A DNA stretch of 64,000 nt from positions 1 through 64,000 of the forward strand of contig JAZKYO010000045.1 in assembly GCA_045612185.1 (NCBI GenBank), in the 5' to 3' direction. Source of the stretch: RGIG8775 sp045612185 (GTDB lineage: Bacteria; Bacillota; Clostridia; Oscillospirales; CAG-272). Positions 1-8,556 of the stretch are shown one piece after another. Position numbers and translations under genes: made by a program. The notes below the pieces were generated by a model, which searched no databases, had not been told where the DNA came from, and saw only the letters and a list, made by a program, of their open reading frames with translations. Every line of letters starts with the position of its first letter. Position 1 is the stretch's first letter.

Positions 1-1
1 C

Positions 2-376
2 AAGGTGACAGACGATTGGTTTATGCGGTTATCTCACAAATACGAGGTTGAGCAAGAAGAACTCAAAAAGCAGATGTTTGATCTTGAAAACAAGATTGAA
101 CGCCTTGACACGGCACAGAACTCATCGGGTAGCTTCATTCGAGCAATACGGAAGTTTATGACGATGCAAACGTTGACTCCCATTGTCCTTCAAGAACTGA
201 TCGACAAGATCGAGGTCTTTCCGATTGAGGGCACAGGCAAGAACAGAACGCAACGGCTTGTCATTCATTACCGCTTTGTGGGTTGCATCGATCTGCCGAG
301 TATCGTTCCAAAGCACACCTACAAGCTTGATTCACGGCAGGGAGTGGCTATCGAATATCTTCCAAGCGCTGTATAA
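2..376 (+). CDS. Serine recombinase, C-terminal end (5' truncated by window)
   Basis: The frame is open at the window edge, so this is the tail of a longer gene. It has a coiled-coil stretch (EVEQEELKKQMFDLENKIE), then the pattern LQELIDKIEVFP...RLVIHYRFVG, which is typical of the DUF4368 tail of large serine recombinases of Clostridia integrative elements. The catalytic serine domain lies outside the window. The large serine integrases of this family cut and rejoin DNA at attachment sites. The GTG at 5 is an internal codon, not a likely start. The neighbouring tRNA fragment at 485-531 shows that this stretch has received integrated DNA, but tRNA targeting is more typical of tyrosine integrases, so the recombinase need not be the enzyme responsible. 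Confidence 0.8.
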   Translation, partial: KVTDDWFMRLSHKYEVEQEELKKQMFDLENKIERLDTAQNSSGSFIRAIRKFMTMQTLTPIVLQELIDKIEVFPIEGTGKNRTQRLVIHYRFVGCIDLPSIVPKHTYKLDSRQGVAIEYLPSAV

Positions 377-440
377 CTGAACAAATAAAAAAGAGCAGAC
401 GAATCTGCTTCCCAAAACTAAATATTAAGTAAATACAGGC

Positions 441-485
441 AAAAAATATCGAGTGTTCCTAACATCAGTTATGAACACTCGATAT
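441..485 (-). terminator. Rho-independent terminator of the tRNA-Pro remnant
   Basis: A perfect 13-bp stem (446-458 with 473-485) and a 14-nt loop are followed on the minus strand by a run of T. It starts directly after the CCA end of the tRNA fragment, as expected for the native terminator of that tRNA gene. Confidence 0.8.
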
Positions 486-531
486 GGTCTGAGTGACAAG
501 ACTTGAACTTGCGGCCTCATGGTCCCGAAGA
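485..531 (-). tRNA. 3' half of a tRNA-Pro gene (attachment-site remnant)
   Basis: Read on the minus strand this segment has an anticodon loop TTCGGGA (CGG, Pro), an AGG variable region, a T arm of 5-bp stem GCAAG/CTTGT around TTCAAGT, the acceptor 3' strand CACTCAG, discriminator A and an encoded CCA. The 5' side does not continue as a tRNA: the bases before the loop (GGGTC) cannot pair with CCATG, and no D arm follows. The gene is therefore cut at the anticodon arm, a usual crossover point for elements that integrate in tRNA genes. A functional tRNA is not encoded here. Confidence 0.75.
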
Positions 532-823
532 CCCAAATGAGCCATTTTTTATTGGTAATAGCTCTTTTTAGCCCGTTTTTGCCCATTTGTTCACCACAAA
601 CAGTCCGAATATTCCGATATTTCCGTCCGCTTTCCACACCGTCTGGTCAAATTGTGGTCAAAAGTGGTCAGTCCCCCAAAAAGCTTTAACAATCCGTGGA
701 ACATAATCATAGGATTTTGAGAGCTTTTTTCACCAATTTATTTCTTTAATCGTGTTGATTTTACCATAAAAAGCAAAAAGTCAACCCGTTTAAAAATATT
801 TTTCAAGAAAGGAAACACATATC
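532..823. other. Non-coding stretch next to the tRNA remnant
   Basis: No supported gene. It holds a GTGGTCA motif repeated at about 656-670 (TGTGGTCAAAAGTGGTCA), which could be integrase arm sites at an element end, and an AT-rich section. Function unknown. Confidence 0.4.
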
Positions 824-994
824 AAAGGTACTTTTATAGTTACAAAAACAGGCTTTTATCCCATAAAGGTGAAGCTCGAGCTCTTCTTCAAATGGGGTAT
901 AGAGTTTGAGAAAGAGCCGTATATCGTACCTATCCGTGATAACAGCACCGAAAAATACGCCTGTCTCCGAATACCATCTACAAAAGGAAGATAA
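824..994 (+). pseudogene. Unidentified protein tail without start codon
   Basis: A 56-codon frame runs to a TAA at 992-994 with protein-like composition (KGTFIVTKTGFYPIKV near its start, IPSTKGR at its end). No ATG, GTG or TTG lies in frame near a ribosome site. It is most likely the end of a gene whose front was lost. The family was not recognised. Confidence 0.3.
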
Positions 995-1067
995 GCGTCT
1001 TACTCTTTTCCGAATCCCTTTTTAGCATCGGGTTTACGGCGATTTGAACAGTATCATAAAATGTTTT

Positions 1068-2180
1068 TCATTGTCGATATTCCCACATTTTTGCTATTAT
1101 CTCTTTTTCAAGAATAGGTTTTTTGCCGTCAAACACCCTAAGCGTATTATCAGCCATTCTCTCGGCAATAAGCGCAAATCCTTTTTCGTTAATGTGCGAA
1201 TTCCCAAAGCCAAAGCACGAATCGCGGCAATCTCTGTACTCATCCTCGGGATTTTCCGCAAACCAATCATCGGTGTCCACACCAGGATTTAGCATAAACG
1301 ACATTGCTCTCGTTATTATGTGGCAGTTCTTGTTTTCCGCACAAAATTCCTCCTGTGCCTTCATTACACAACATATGTCTCCGCTTACACGCCAATTGCC
1401 CACTCTTACGCAGAAAAAATGAGTAAATCCAAGCTCTTGGGCGTGCTCCCAGAGAATCTCCATGCGGATTTTGTAATTATCCTTTGACAGTATGCTGTTA
1501 CTTTCTCCCTGACACCAGACAAAAACCTTATTAGTCATGTCATCGCCCGCAAAACGCTCCTTGGCATCTGCAAAGAAATCCTTTACCTTTCTGTCAAAAT
1601 AAGCCGAGGCACCAAGCCACATAGCTTTCTTCTCATTTATAAAAGGAAGAGTATTGTTATTTTTCTTGTTGTGCTCTGAAGCTCTGCGATTATATTCGTC
1701 AATCATTTCGCTGTTAAAATAGTGAACGATCGATACCCCGCCCTTCGCGATGTGAGCGTATGCACTTTGCTGCCCTCTTTTTTCCCACTCTACTGCAAAT
1801 AAAGGCGCCAACGTTGAACCGCTTTTAAAGCTTGATTCACTGAAATAATCAAACGCATATTGCTCATGGTTCTCGAAGTTTTTAAGATTACACATAGCGG
1901 GGCAAAAATAAGTATTTGGCGTATACTTGTCAAGATGGCTGTTACCGCTGATATCGGTATTGTCGGAAAGATACGCTTTTTCAAACATCTCATCTGTGTA
2001 TGAAAACTCTCCGCAGGGATATCCCGCTAAAACAAACTCTCCGCGCTTTGAGCCAAGTCTCTTGGCTTTGTGCTTATATTCATAGGAATCTGCCACACAT
2101 ATAGGCTTCTTTGGTGGAAGAACCGCTGCGCCCATCATATTGGACTGACCCGCAAACACAAATAAATCACGTCTTTTCAT
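1068..2180 (-). CDS. Sialate O-acetylesterase-like carbohydrate esterase (SASA/DUF303 fold)
   Basis: Predicted SGNH-fold esterase removing O-acetyl groups from sugars. The nucleophile block is at the N terminus (FVFAGQSNMMG), a middle block reads VFVWCQGESNS, and a C-terminal block GNSHINEKG supplies the likely catalytic histidine. There is no signal peptide, so it should act in the cytoplasm on imported oligosaccharides. The ATG at 2180 is chosen because GAGGTG lies 4 nt upstream on the minus strand; the TTG 12 nt earlier has no ribosome site. It lies 112 nt downstream of the AraC gene at 2293-3162 in the same direction and may be co-transcribed with it. The exact sugar is not readable from the sequence. 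Confidence 0.8.
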   Translation of the reverse strand: MKRRDLFVFAGQSNMMGAAVLPPKKPICVADSYEYKHKAKRLGSKRGEFVLAGYPCGEFSYTDEMFEKAYLSDNTDISGNSHLDKYTPNTYFCPAMCNLKNFENHEQYAFDYFSESSFKSGSTLAPLFAVEWEKRGQQSAYAHIAKGGVSIVHYFNSEMIDEYNRRASEHNKKNNNTLPFINEKKAMWLGASAYFDRKVKDFFADAKERFAGDDMTNKVFVWCQGESNSILSKDNYKIRMEILWEHAQELGFTHFFCVRVGNWRVSGDICCVMKAQEEFCAENKNCHIITRAMSFMLNPGVDTDDWFAENPEDEYRDCRDSCFGFGNSHINEKGFALIAERMADNTLRVFDGKKPILEKEIIAKMWEYRQ

Positions 2181-2292
2181 AATGCACCTCAAAACTGATA
2201 ATAATGTTTATAATTTTCGTGTTTAAACATAGTTGCCCCATCTGTTGTAGTAGGTGTTAGTATTTTCCAAAATCAGGAAAAAGTATTAATTT

Positions 2293-3162
2293 TTACAGTG
2301 TAAAAATGCGTTGCCGCGTTGCTATTTTTCCATTTCTAAAATCGGAAGGAGTTATTCCGTAAAGCTTTTTAAAACTTAGAGTGAAATAATTGCTATCATT
2401 GAATCCGCATTCATAGGCAACTTCAAGTATAGTTCTGTCGGGATATTCTATAAGCAGTGCTTCGGACTGGGCAAGACGGTAAAGAACCAGATATTCCTTA
2501 AACCTGTATCCCGTTTCCTTTTTAAATGTGCGAGACAAATAAGTAGTGCTTACAGTAGCGTTTTTAGCCGCAGATTCAAGAGTAATGGGATTTGAATAGT
2601 TTTCTTTTATGTACGATATTGTAGATTTTACAAATGTGCTTTTTGCCTTTAATGTGTTGTTGCTTTTTTTAGATCTCATAAGCAATACTGAAAGGGTAAC
2701 AATCAAGCTTTTTATCATAACCGATGAGTGTTCGTCGGGGCTTTTGTGCTCCCAAAGCAATTTTCTAAAAATTTCCTCTGCGTTTCCAAGACTTTTGGGA
2801 ATGTTTCCAACGTAATAGTCAAGGGAATCAATTTGAGAGAAAATTTCTTCATGAAAATATTTTGTGTCGCAAAAAACAACAAAGTAGGAGCAGGTAATTG
2901 CTGAGGTATAGTCTGCCTTGTGCATAACGTTAGGCGGAATTAAGATAATATCTCCGGATTTTAAAGTAAAATGTCTGCCGTTCACGGTAAACTTAGATTC
3001 ACCGTCAAACATAAAATAAATTTCAACGTAGGCATGGCAGTGTAAATCAAATTTAGGATAAAAATCTTTAGCAAATTTTTTTTGGTGATAAACTTTGAAA
3101 AAATCTGTTTGATTTGTTTTGTCAAACAGATTATTGTTTGTTGACAAATTAAGTGTTTTCAA
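2293..3162 (-). CDS. AraC-family transcriptional regulator
   Basis: 289 residues. The N-terminal cupin sensor (about 15-120) contains HCHAYVEIYFMFDG and SGDIILIPPNVMHKA; the C-terminal double helix-turn-helix (about 185-280) contains TYLSRTFKKETGYRFKEYL and YECGFNDSNYFTLSFKKLYG. The start is TTG at 3162 with GGAGGAG about 6 nt upstream. It is divergent from the GH99-like gene at 3329, and the shared intergenic region has a 21-bp-period direct repeat upstream of a promoter. The family usually binds such repeats as a dimer and activates transcription on binding a sugar. A second identical operator layout stands before 8557, whose own regulator gene is truncated, so this protein may control both loci (inference). 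Confidence 0.92.
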   Translation of the reverse strand: MKTLNLSTNNNLFDKTNQTDFFKVYHQKKFAKDFYPKFDLHCHAYVEIYFMFDGESKFTVNGRHFTLKSGDIILIPPNVMHKADYTSAITCSYFVVFCDTKYFHEEIFSQIDSLDYYVGNIPKSLGNAEEIFRKLLWEHKSPDEHSSVMIKSLIVTLSVLLMRSKKSNNTLKAKSTFVKSTISYIKENYSNPITLESAAKNATVSTTYLSRTFKKETGYRFKEYLVLYRLAQSEALLIEYPDRTILEVAYECGFNDSNYFTLSFKKLYGITPSDFRNGKIATRQRIFTL

Positions 3163-3229
3163 GATATCTCCTCCTTTTTTTGTATTATAACATCTTATGT
3201 TTCAGAAATCAATAGGCGTCCTGCAAAAA

Positions 3230-3293
3230 GGCAAAAAAATAAGGGTATTAGGCAAAAAAATAGTGGATTTTATATTCTTGGGCATGATATAAT
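3230..3293 (+). promoter_or_regulatory. AraC-type direct-repeat operator and promoter
   Basis: GGCAAAAAAAT-type repeats start at 3230 and 3251, exactly 21 bp apart (two helical turns). A TATAAT box lies at 3288-3293 with no good -35 box, as in activator-dependent promoters. The repeat-to-box distance (58 bp) is the same as at 8441-8504. Confidence 0.7.
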
Positions 3294-3328
3294 ATTGTTG
3301 TATCATATAGACTGAGAGGTGTAGCTAA

Positions 3329-4534
3329 ATGTATAACATCAAGCTTGAAAATTACGTTCCGAACCCAAAACCCGCTACCGCGGACCGAATTGTTGCCGCT
3401 CACTATTACGCAGCGTGGAAATACGGTGCGGCGGGTATTCACGAGGGATTCAACGACCTTGCGGAGGACTATCCCGACAGAACTCCGCTTATGGGTTACT
3501 ACGATGAGGAAAATCCCGAGGTCTGCGATTGGGAGATAAAATGGGCGCTTGAGCATGGAATTAACTGCTTTATATACTGTTGGTACAGAAAGCCCGAAAA
3601 TGAGGGTAAACCCGTAACTGTAGCTGACCTTCGTTGCGGTCACGGAATACATGAGGCTCTATTTAATTCCAAATACGGCAATATGATGAAGTTTGCCATT
3701 ATGTTTGAGGTCAGCCCACGTTGGGGGGCTACCGACGCCAAGGATATGGTGGAAAACCTTATGCCTTTCTGGACGGAAACCTATTTTAAGCGTGACAATT
3801 ATCTTAGAATAGACAATAAACCCGTGCTTTTTGTTTTCTGCCCAAGAAGACTTGCAGAGTGCTTTGACAGCGCCGAAAGTCAAAAAGCCACATTTGACGC
3901 TTGCAGGGAATACTGCAAGGACTTTGGCTTTGACGGAATGGTCATAGCCCCCTGCAATACGGATTTGAGTAAGGCGGCAAACGATGATACATTAGCGCGC
4001 GGATACGATTTTCGCTTCGGTTATAATTCGGGATATCGCGCTCCCGTGGACAATTTTGACGATGAGGTCGAAATCGTAAAGGAACAGTGCGAGCTTTTAA
4101 AAAAACGGCTTGAAAACGACAATATGCGTTTTATTCCCACCGCTTCGTGCTTCTCCGACTCCACCCCAAGATGGTCGGAGCGTTGGCAGTCACTTGGATA
4201 CACCTTTCAGAATGACAAAAGATGGTATCTTTCTCCCGAAAACTTCAGACGTGTTCTAGAGGGAATGAAGGAGATCTCCGACTCACTTCCCGACGGAGCG
4301 TGGGGCAAGAAAATAATGATGATAGATAACTGGAACGAATGGGATGAGGGCCATTTCATAGCTCCAAGCCATAAGTTCGGATACAAGTATCTCCAGGCGG
4401 TGAGAGAGGTCTTTACAAAGAGGGATAATCTTCCCGATTACAGAACGCCTCACGACCAAGGTTTTGACGGATATAACAAATCATGGAAAACCCCCGATTT
4501 TAAAGAGTTTTGTGAAAAGAACCTAAAAAAATAA
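3329..4534 (+). CDS. GH99-like / WbsX-family glycan-active protein
   Basis: 401 residues matching the WbsX (glycosyltransferase WbsX, GH99-like) pattern: AHYYAAWKYG near residue 25, TPLMGYYDEENPEVCDWEIK, GINCFIYCWYRK, and the C-terminal WNEWDEGHFIAPS. The family is a TIM barrel related to endo-alpha-mannosidases and occurs in both hydrolase and polysaccharide-synthesis settings. Here it sits beside an esterase and an agarase-like enzyme, so hydrolysis fits better (inference). No signal peptide, so cytoplasmic. GAGAGGTG precedes the ATG. It is first in an operon with the gene at 4545 (10-nt gap) and is driven by the operator/promoter at 3230-3293. Substrate unknown. Confidence 0.75.
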   Translation: MYNIKLENYVPNPKPATADRIVAAHYYAAWKYGAAGIHEGFNDLAEDYPDRTPLMGYYDEENPEVCDWEIKWALEHGINCFIYCWYRKPENEGKPVTVADLRCGHGIHEALFNSKYGNMMKFAIMFEVSPRWGATDAKDMVENLMPFWTETYFKRDNYLRIDNKPVLFVFCPRRLAECFDSAESQKATFDACREYCKDFGFDGMVIAPCNTDLSKAANDDTLARGYDFRFGYNSGYRAPVDNFDDEVEIVKEQCELLKKRLENDNMRFIPTASCFSDSTPRWSERWQSLGYTFQNDKRWYLSPENFRRVLEGMKEISDSLPDGAWGKKIMMIDNWNEWDEGHFIAPSHKFGYKYLQAVREVFTKRDNLPDYRTPHDQGFDGYNKSWKTPDFKEFCEKNLKK

Positions 4535-4544
4535 GGAGAAGAGT

Positions 4545-7500
4545 ATGAAAAGAATTGTTGCATTTGCACTTTTGGCGATTATGCTTCTTAGCGGCTGCGG
4601 AACACCTGATGATACAACGCTTAACACAGACGTCACTGATGTGCCGATAACCGATGCACCGCAGACCGACGTGCCGCAGACCGACGCGCCCGATACGGAT
4701 TCGCCAGAACCAAATCCGCCTGAAACCGAGCCTCCTGCGCCTCGTGACGATTTCGCCATAGCTGTTAAGGAGGATACTTACGTTTTTAACAAGGACGCAA
4801 GCGGAGATTTATCAAACGTAAATTTTGGAACAGAAAGTGAAATACACCTTAAGACCTTTTCAGGATCAACTCACACGCGATACGGATATCTTAAGTTCGA
4901 CATCTCTGAAATTGCACTTGACAGCGGCATTACGTCAATAGAGCTCAGTCTGAAATTAAAGACTAAGCAGAGCGGTGAGATGGCTGGAATTGAAATATAC
5001 GGAGCCGATCCCAATGGTTGGAGTGAAACAGCTCTCACTTTTGCCGCGCAACCTCAAACGTTCAGCCTTATTGCGTCAAACTATGAGCTTGATAAAAACG
5101 GTGCTACATATACCTTCCCCATTACCTCTTACGTTAATCAAGCGGTAGAGAACGATCAGACAGAGATAGCTCTTTATTTGAAGGAAGCAAGTAAAACCGA
5201 GCCTCTTCATCTTAAATTCTTTTCAAAAGAATCGGGAGAGGATGCGCCCAAGCTTTCGGTTTATCACGGTACTAAAACCGATGATAACGTTTACGTTGGA
5301 AGTACGGGAGTAGCCGAGGTTCCTCAAAAACCAAAGTCAGATAAGGATTATGCCATTTCGGTTAAGGACGATACTTACGTTCTTAACAAGGAAAGTGTAG
5401 GGGACCAGTCAAACGTGAATTTCGGTGATGAAACGGAGATTTGTGTAAAAACCGGCTCGGCGTATTTCAGATACGGATATGTCAAGTTTGATATTTCAAA
5501 GCTTGCAACCGATAGTGACATAAGCGCGGTAGATCTTGACCTGAAAATGAAGGTGAAGCAGCATAACGCTACTGATCTCGAAAGCGCGGTTATCGAGATA
5601 TACGCATCGGATTGCGAGACGTGGGATGAAAAAACGCTTACTTTCTCCACACAGCCCCAGCTTTACTCACTTATCGCAAAACGTGATGATCTTAATAAAA
5701 CGGGCGAAACCTATTCTTTCCCCATTACCGATTACGTAAAGCAGGCGCTTGCCTGCGGAAGGACAGAAATATCACTTTGCATAAAGGAGGTTACCGATAC
5801 GCCGCTACTTGTTAAATTTGTATCTAAGGAAGGCGGAGAAGATGCGCCCAAGCTTTCGGTTTATCACGGCACGAAGACTGATAATTCCAAGTATGATGGA
5901 AACATTGGCGATGCGCCCGCAAAGCCGTCCGAGCATGGACTTGACGCTATTTTCGGTGTACATAACGTAAATCTCGCCAAGCTTGTCGCTGTGGAAGACA
6001 CTCATATTGTAGCGGGTGCTTCATCGAACAAGAATTTCGGAAGCGAGGCTTTGATTGAATATAAGGCTCAGGTGGGTAAAGACGCAAATGAGTTTTACAG
6101 AATCGCTTTGCTTAAATTCGATATAGGCTCGCTTGAGGGAGTGGACTTTTCGGAAGCATATTTTGAGCTTTACGTAAATTTCAAAGAAAATACCGCTCCT
6201 ACAACACTCAATGTTTATTGTTGCGATCCCTATGCGTGGGATGAGATGAGCGTTACCTACAACACACGTCCGGAGAGGGAAGATCTTATAGGAACGGGTA
6301 TTGTTACCGACAGAGGAACCGTGCGTGTTGATATTACCGAGTATCTTAAGGAGTGCGTAAAGTTTAAAGATAAATTTATATCTTTCTATCTTGAAGGCTC
6401 GCAAGACTCGGTTCACAGAGTTAAATTCTATTCTAAGGAAAGCGGAGTTTACACACCATTTATTGCCGTTCTCGGTGACGGTGCGCCTATGCACACTCAG
6501 ATAGCGTATAACGAGATAAATCCATGGGAATACGCTATGGAAAACGTAAGTGATTGGCTTAACAGATGGGAAGTCATCAAGCAGGGAGGAGACCCCGATG
6601 CTGAGATGGTTGAGTTCCGAGATGATGAATATACGCTTCTTGTGGACGCTGCGGAAAACCAAGATACAGACGGAGCGAATACCAAGTATACACCCAGACC
6701 GACAAGAACTGTGGATACTCTTAAGGGATATGCCGCCGCAGTCGGCGAGAGTGAAAAATACGATATATACGGCGGTCTTATGGACGAGTCTATGAGGCAG
6801 GAAGCCACGGGATTTTTCTATACAAAGAAGATCGGCGACCGCTGGTGGAATATAGACCCCCTCGGTTACCCCTATTTCAGATTTGCCTGCGTGCAGATAA
6901 CAATGGGCACTACAAAGCAGAGAGCGCCTCTGCTTGAGGAGTACGGCTCCGAGAGTACTTGGGCGCAAGCGGTTACCGATTGGATGTGGGAGCTTGGCTT
7001 CAACTCCGCAGGAGGTTGGTCAAATACGACCGCGCTTTCAGCCGTTGACAGACCTATTTCCCAAACGGGCGTTTTATCGGTTCTGGCGAGCTACTGCAAA
7101 ACCACGGGCACCAACATCTCTACGGGCGGTGGAACCACTTTGCTTTATGATGTTCTCCCCGTATTTGATCCCGCTTTTGTCGACTCGGCGAGAAATACGG
7201 TAAAGTCAAACGTGAAGGGCTACGAAGGAGCCGATTACATTTACGGTTGGATGAGCGACAACGAGCTTCCCGATTCGATACTTATGCTTGACTACACTCT
7301 GAAAACCGACCCCAACGATCCCCGATTTGCATACAATTACGCTACCGCGTGGACCTTCCTCTATATGAAGACGGGAAAGACAGAACTTTCCGCGGACGAT
7401 ATTACTGACGATATGCGCAAAGAATACCGCGCCATGGTATACGACAGATATTTCAAGATTGTCAGAGATGCTTTGAAGAGATATGCCCCCAACCATCAGT

Positions 7501-8009
7501 ATATGGGGTGTCGTCTCCTTACGAGCTGCGCCAGGGACGAGTATGTTTTGCGTGTTGCGGGATATTGGTGCGACGTAATCACCTATAACTATTACAGAGC
7601 ATGGAGTGCCGAGCCTGAGCTTATATGTAATCAGCAGAAGTGGGCGGGCAAACCCATAGTTATTACCGAGTGGTACGCAAAGGGTATGGACGTTTGGGAA
7701 AAGGATAACCGAATGACCAATAAATCGGGCGCCGGATTTACCGTAAGGAATCAGTATGACCGCGGACAGTTCTATCAGAACTTTGCGCTTTCGCTTCTTG
7801 AGTTTAAGGGATGCGTAGGCTTTGACTGGTTTAAGTATATGGACAACGACCCCGATAACCTTAGCGCGGATTCCTCCAACAGAGATTCCAACAAGGGCAT
7901 TATTGATAACGATGGAAACGTGTATACAGACCTTACAGAGCAAATGGAATATCTTAACAACCAAAAGTATAGCCTTATCAACTTCTTTGATGAGAGAAAT
8001 GCTGAATAA
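4545..8009 (+). CDS. Lipoprotein with three DNRLRE domains and an agarase-like (GH50-type, clan GH-A) catalytic domain
   Basis: 1154 residues. A lipoprotein signal (LLSGC, Cys18) and a Thr/Pro/Asp linker (19-68) precede three DNRLRE (CBM96-type) beta domains at about 70-237, 258-425 and 450-625, each ending in a form of FYSKESG..TPKL. The catalytic TIM barrel (about 650-1150) opens with TGFFYTKKIGDRWWNIDPLG, the pattern seen in GH50 agarases and relatives. Likely acid/base is Glu907 (SDNELP) and nucleophile Glu1042 (ITEWYAKG). It is anchored outside the cell, where it would bind and cut a polymer; the polymer is not necessarily agarose. Paralogs at 16059-19454 and 42208-44463 keep the same 135-residue spacing between the two glutamates. 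GGAGAAG precedes the ATG. Confidence 0.8.
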   Translation: MKRIVAFALLAIMLLSGCGTPDDTTLNTDVTDVPITDAPQTDVPQTDAPDTDSPEPNPPETEPPAPRDDFAIAVKEDTYVFNKDASGDLSNVNFGTESEIHLKTFSGSTHTRYGYLKFDISEIALDSGITSIELSLKLKTKQSGEMAGIEIYGADPNGWSETALTFAAQPQTFSLIASNYELDKNGATYTFPITSYVNQAVENDQTEIALYLKEASKTEPLHLKFFSKESGEDAPKLSVYHGTKTDDNVYVGSTGVAEVPQKPKSDKDYAISVKDDTYVLNKESVGDQSNVNFGDETEICVKTGSAYFRYGYVKFDISKLATDSDISAVDLDLKMKVKQHNATDLESAVIEIYASDCETWDEKTLTFSTQPQLYSLIAKRDDLNKTGETYSFPITDYVKQALACGRTEISLCIKEVTDTPLLVKFVSKEGGEDAPKLSVYHGTKTDNSKYDGNIGDAPAKPSEHGLDAIFGVHNVNLAKLVAVEDTHIVAGASSNKNFGSEALIEYKAQVGKDANEFYRIALLKFDIGSLEGVDFSEAYFELYVNFKENTAPTTLNVYCCDPYAWDEMSVTYNTRPEREDLIGTGIVTDRGTVRVDITEYLKECVKFKDKFISFYLEGSQDSVHRVKFYSKESGVYTPFIAVLGDGAPMHTQIAYNEINPWEYAMENVSDWLNRWEVIKQGGDPDAEMVEFRDDEYTLLVDAAENQDTDGANTKYTPRPTRTVDTLKGYAAAVGESEKYDIYGGLMDESMRQEATGFFYTKKIGDRWWNIDPLGYPYFRFACVQITMGTTKQRAPLLEEYGSESTWAQAVTDWMWELGFNSAGGWSNTTALSAVDRPISQTGVLSVLASYCKTTGTNISTGGGTTLLYDVLPVFDPAFVDSARNTVKSNVKGYEGADYIYGWMSDNELPDSILMLDYTLKTDPNDPRFAYNYATAWTFLYMKTGKTELSADDITDDMRKEYRAMVYDRYFKIVRDALKRYAPNHQYMGCRLLTSCARDEYVLRVAGYWCDVITYNYYRAWSAEPELICNQQKWAGKPIVITEWYAKGMDVWEKDNRMTNKSGAGFTVRNQYDRGQFYQNFALSLLEFKGCVGFDWFKYMDNDPDNLSADSSNRDSNKGIIDNDGNVYTDLTEQMEYLNNQKYSLINFFDERNAE

Positions 8010-8029
8010 CCTCTTATAAAGAGAAAATC

Positions 8030-8058
8030 AGGCGCACCTGCAAGAAGCAGGTGCGCCT
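8030..8058 (+). terminator. Hairpin after the DNRLRE lipoprotein gene
   Basis: A perfect 12-bp stem, AGGCGCACCTGC with GCAGGTGCGCCT, around AAGAA, 21 nt after the stop of the 4545 gene. The following T tract is weak. Confidence 0.65.
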
Positions 8059-8083
8059 ACTCATATTTTACACGTTGCGTAAA

Positions 8084-8112
8084 AAAAGGAGTACAAAATT
8101 CGTACTCCTTTT
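8084..8112. terminator. Bidirectional terminator between convergent genes
   Basis: An 11-bp stem AAAAGGAGTAC/GTACTCCTTTT with A runs on one side and T runs on the other. It can serve the 4545 gene and, on the minus strand, the AraC remnant at 8117-8362. Confidence 0.75.
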
Positions 8113-8116
8113 GACA

Positions 8117-8362
8117 TTAGATTTCAAATCTCCATCTCTGTTGCATAATTACAACTGCGGGAGAGTTTACTGGGCGGGCATAGAATACTGTCAGCAGCGA
8201 GCCGTCGGGCATAAAGTATATTTCAACTGCTTTGTGGCGGTGCAAAATGTATTTCGGGTGGTTTCCTTTAGCAAATTTTTTTAGATAGTATGCTCTGAAA
8301 TATTCGTCCTGTTCTTCCGCAAGACCATGATTTGTGTTTATCGGAAATTCAAGTGATTTCAA
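8117..8362 (-). pseudogene. Truncated AraC-family regulator (N-terminal piece)
   Basis: The 81-residue product resembles the first part of the AraC protein at 2293-3162: the paired segments LKKFAKGNHPKYILHRHKAV and QKKFAKDFYPKFDLHCHAYV align, followed by EIYFMPDG versus EIYFMFDG. After DGS the similarity stops and the sensor is lost, as is the whole DNA-binding part. Both genes start with TTG-AAA. It still lies divergently upstream of the large gene at 8557, as the intact paralog does for 3329, so it is the decayed local regulator of that locus. Confidence 0.85.
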
Positions 8363-8440
8363 TGCTTTGCCCCCCTTTTTTTACATTCTACCACGTTTTG
8401 TTTCAAAAAACAACAGTTATTTTCTATAAAACAAAAAAAA

Positions 8441-8504
8441 GGCAAAAAATTATGGGTATAGTGTAAAAAAATATAGGACTTTGCGACGTGTGATGTGATA
8501 GAAT
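8441..8504 (+). promoter_or_regulatory. Second copy of the 21-bp-period AraC operator and promoter
   Basis: GGCAAAAAAT at 8441 and TGTAAAAAAAT at 8462 are 21 bp apart, with GGGTATA between them as at 3230-3262. A TAGAAT -10 box starts at 8499, exactly 58 bp after the first repeat, as in the first copy. It drives the gene at 8557. Confidence 0.7.
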
Positions 8505-8556
8505 AAAATCGGAGACTCTTAATTTTATTCCCGCAAGGGACAAAGGAGAAAGTATT

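Noticed and set aside
425..637. 70-residue minus-strand frame over the tRNA-Pro remnant
   Set aside because: Its QVQVLSLRP stretch is the usual false translation of a tRNA T arm and acceptor.
2181..2292. Possible terminator between the AraC gene and the esterase
   Set aside because: No stable stem followed by a T run on the minus strand.
6021..6968. 315-residue minus-strand frame inside the 4545 gene, and similar long antisense frames at 7206-7964, 10990-11994 and 12352-13134
   Set aside because: No ribosome site, no recognisable motif and composition typical of the reverse of GC-ending codons; the plus-strand genes explain the region.
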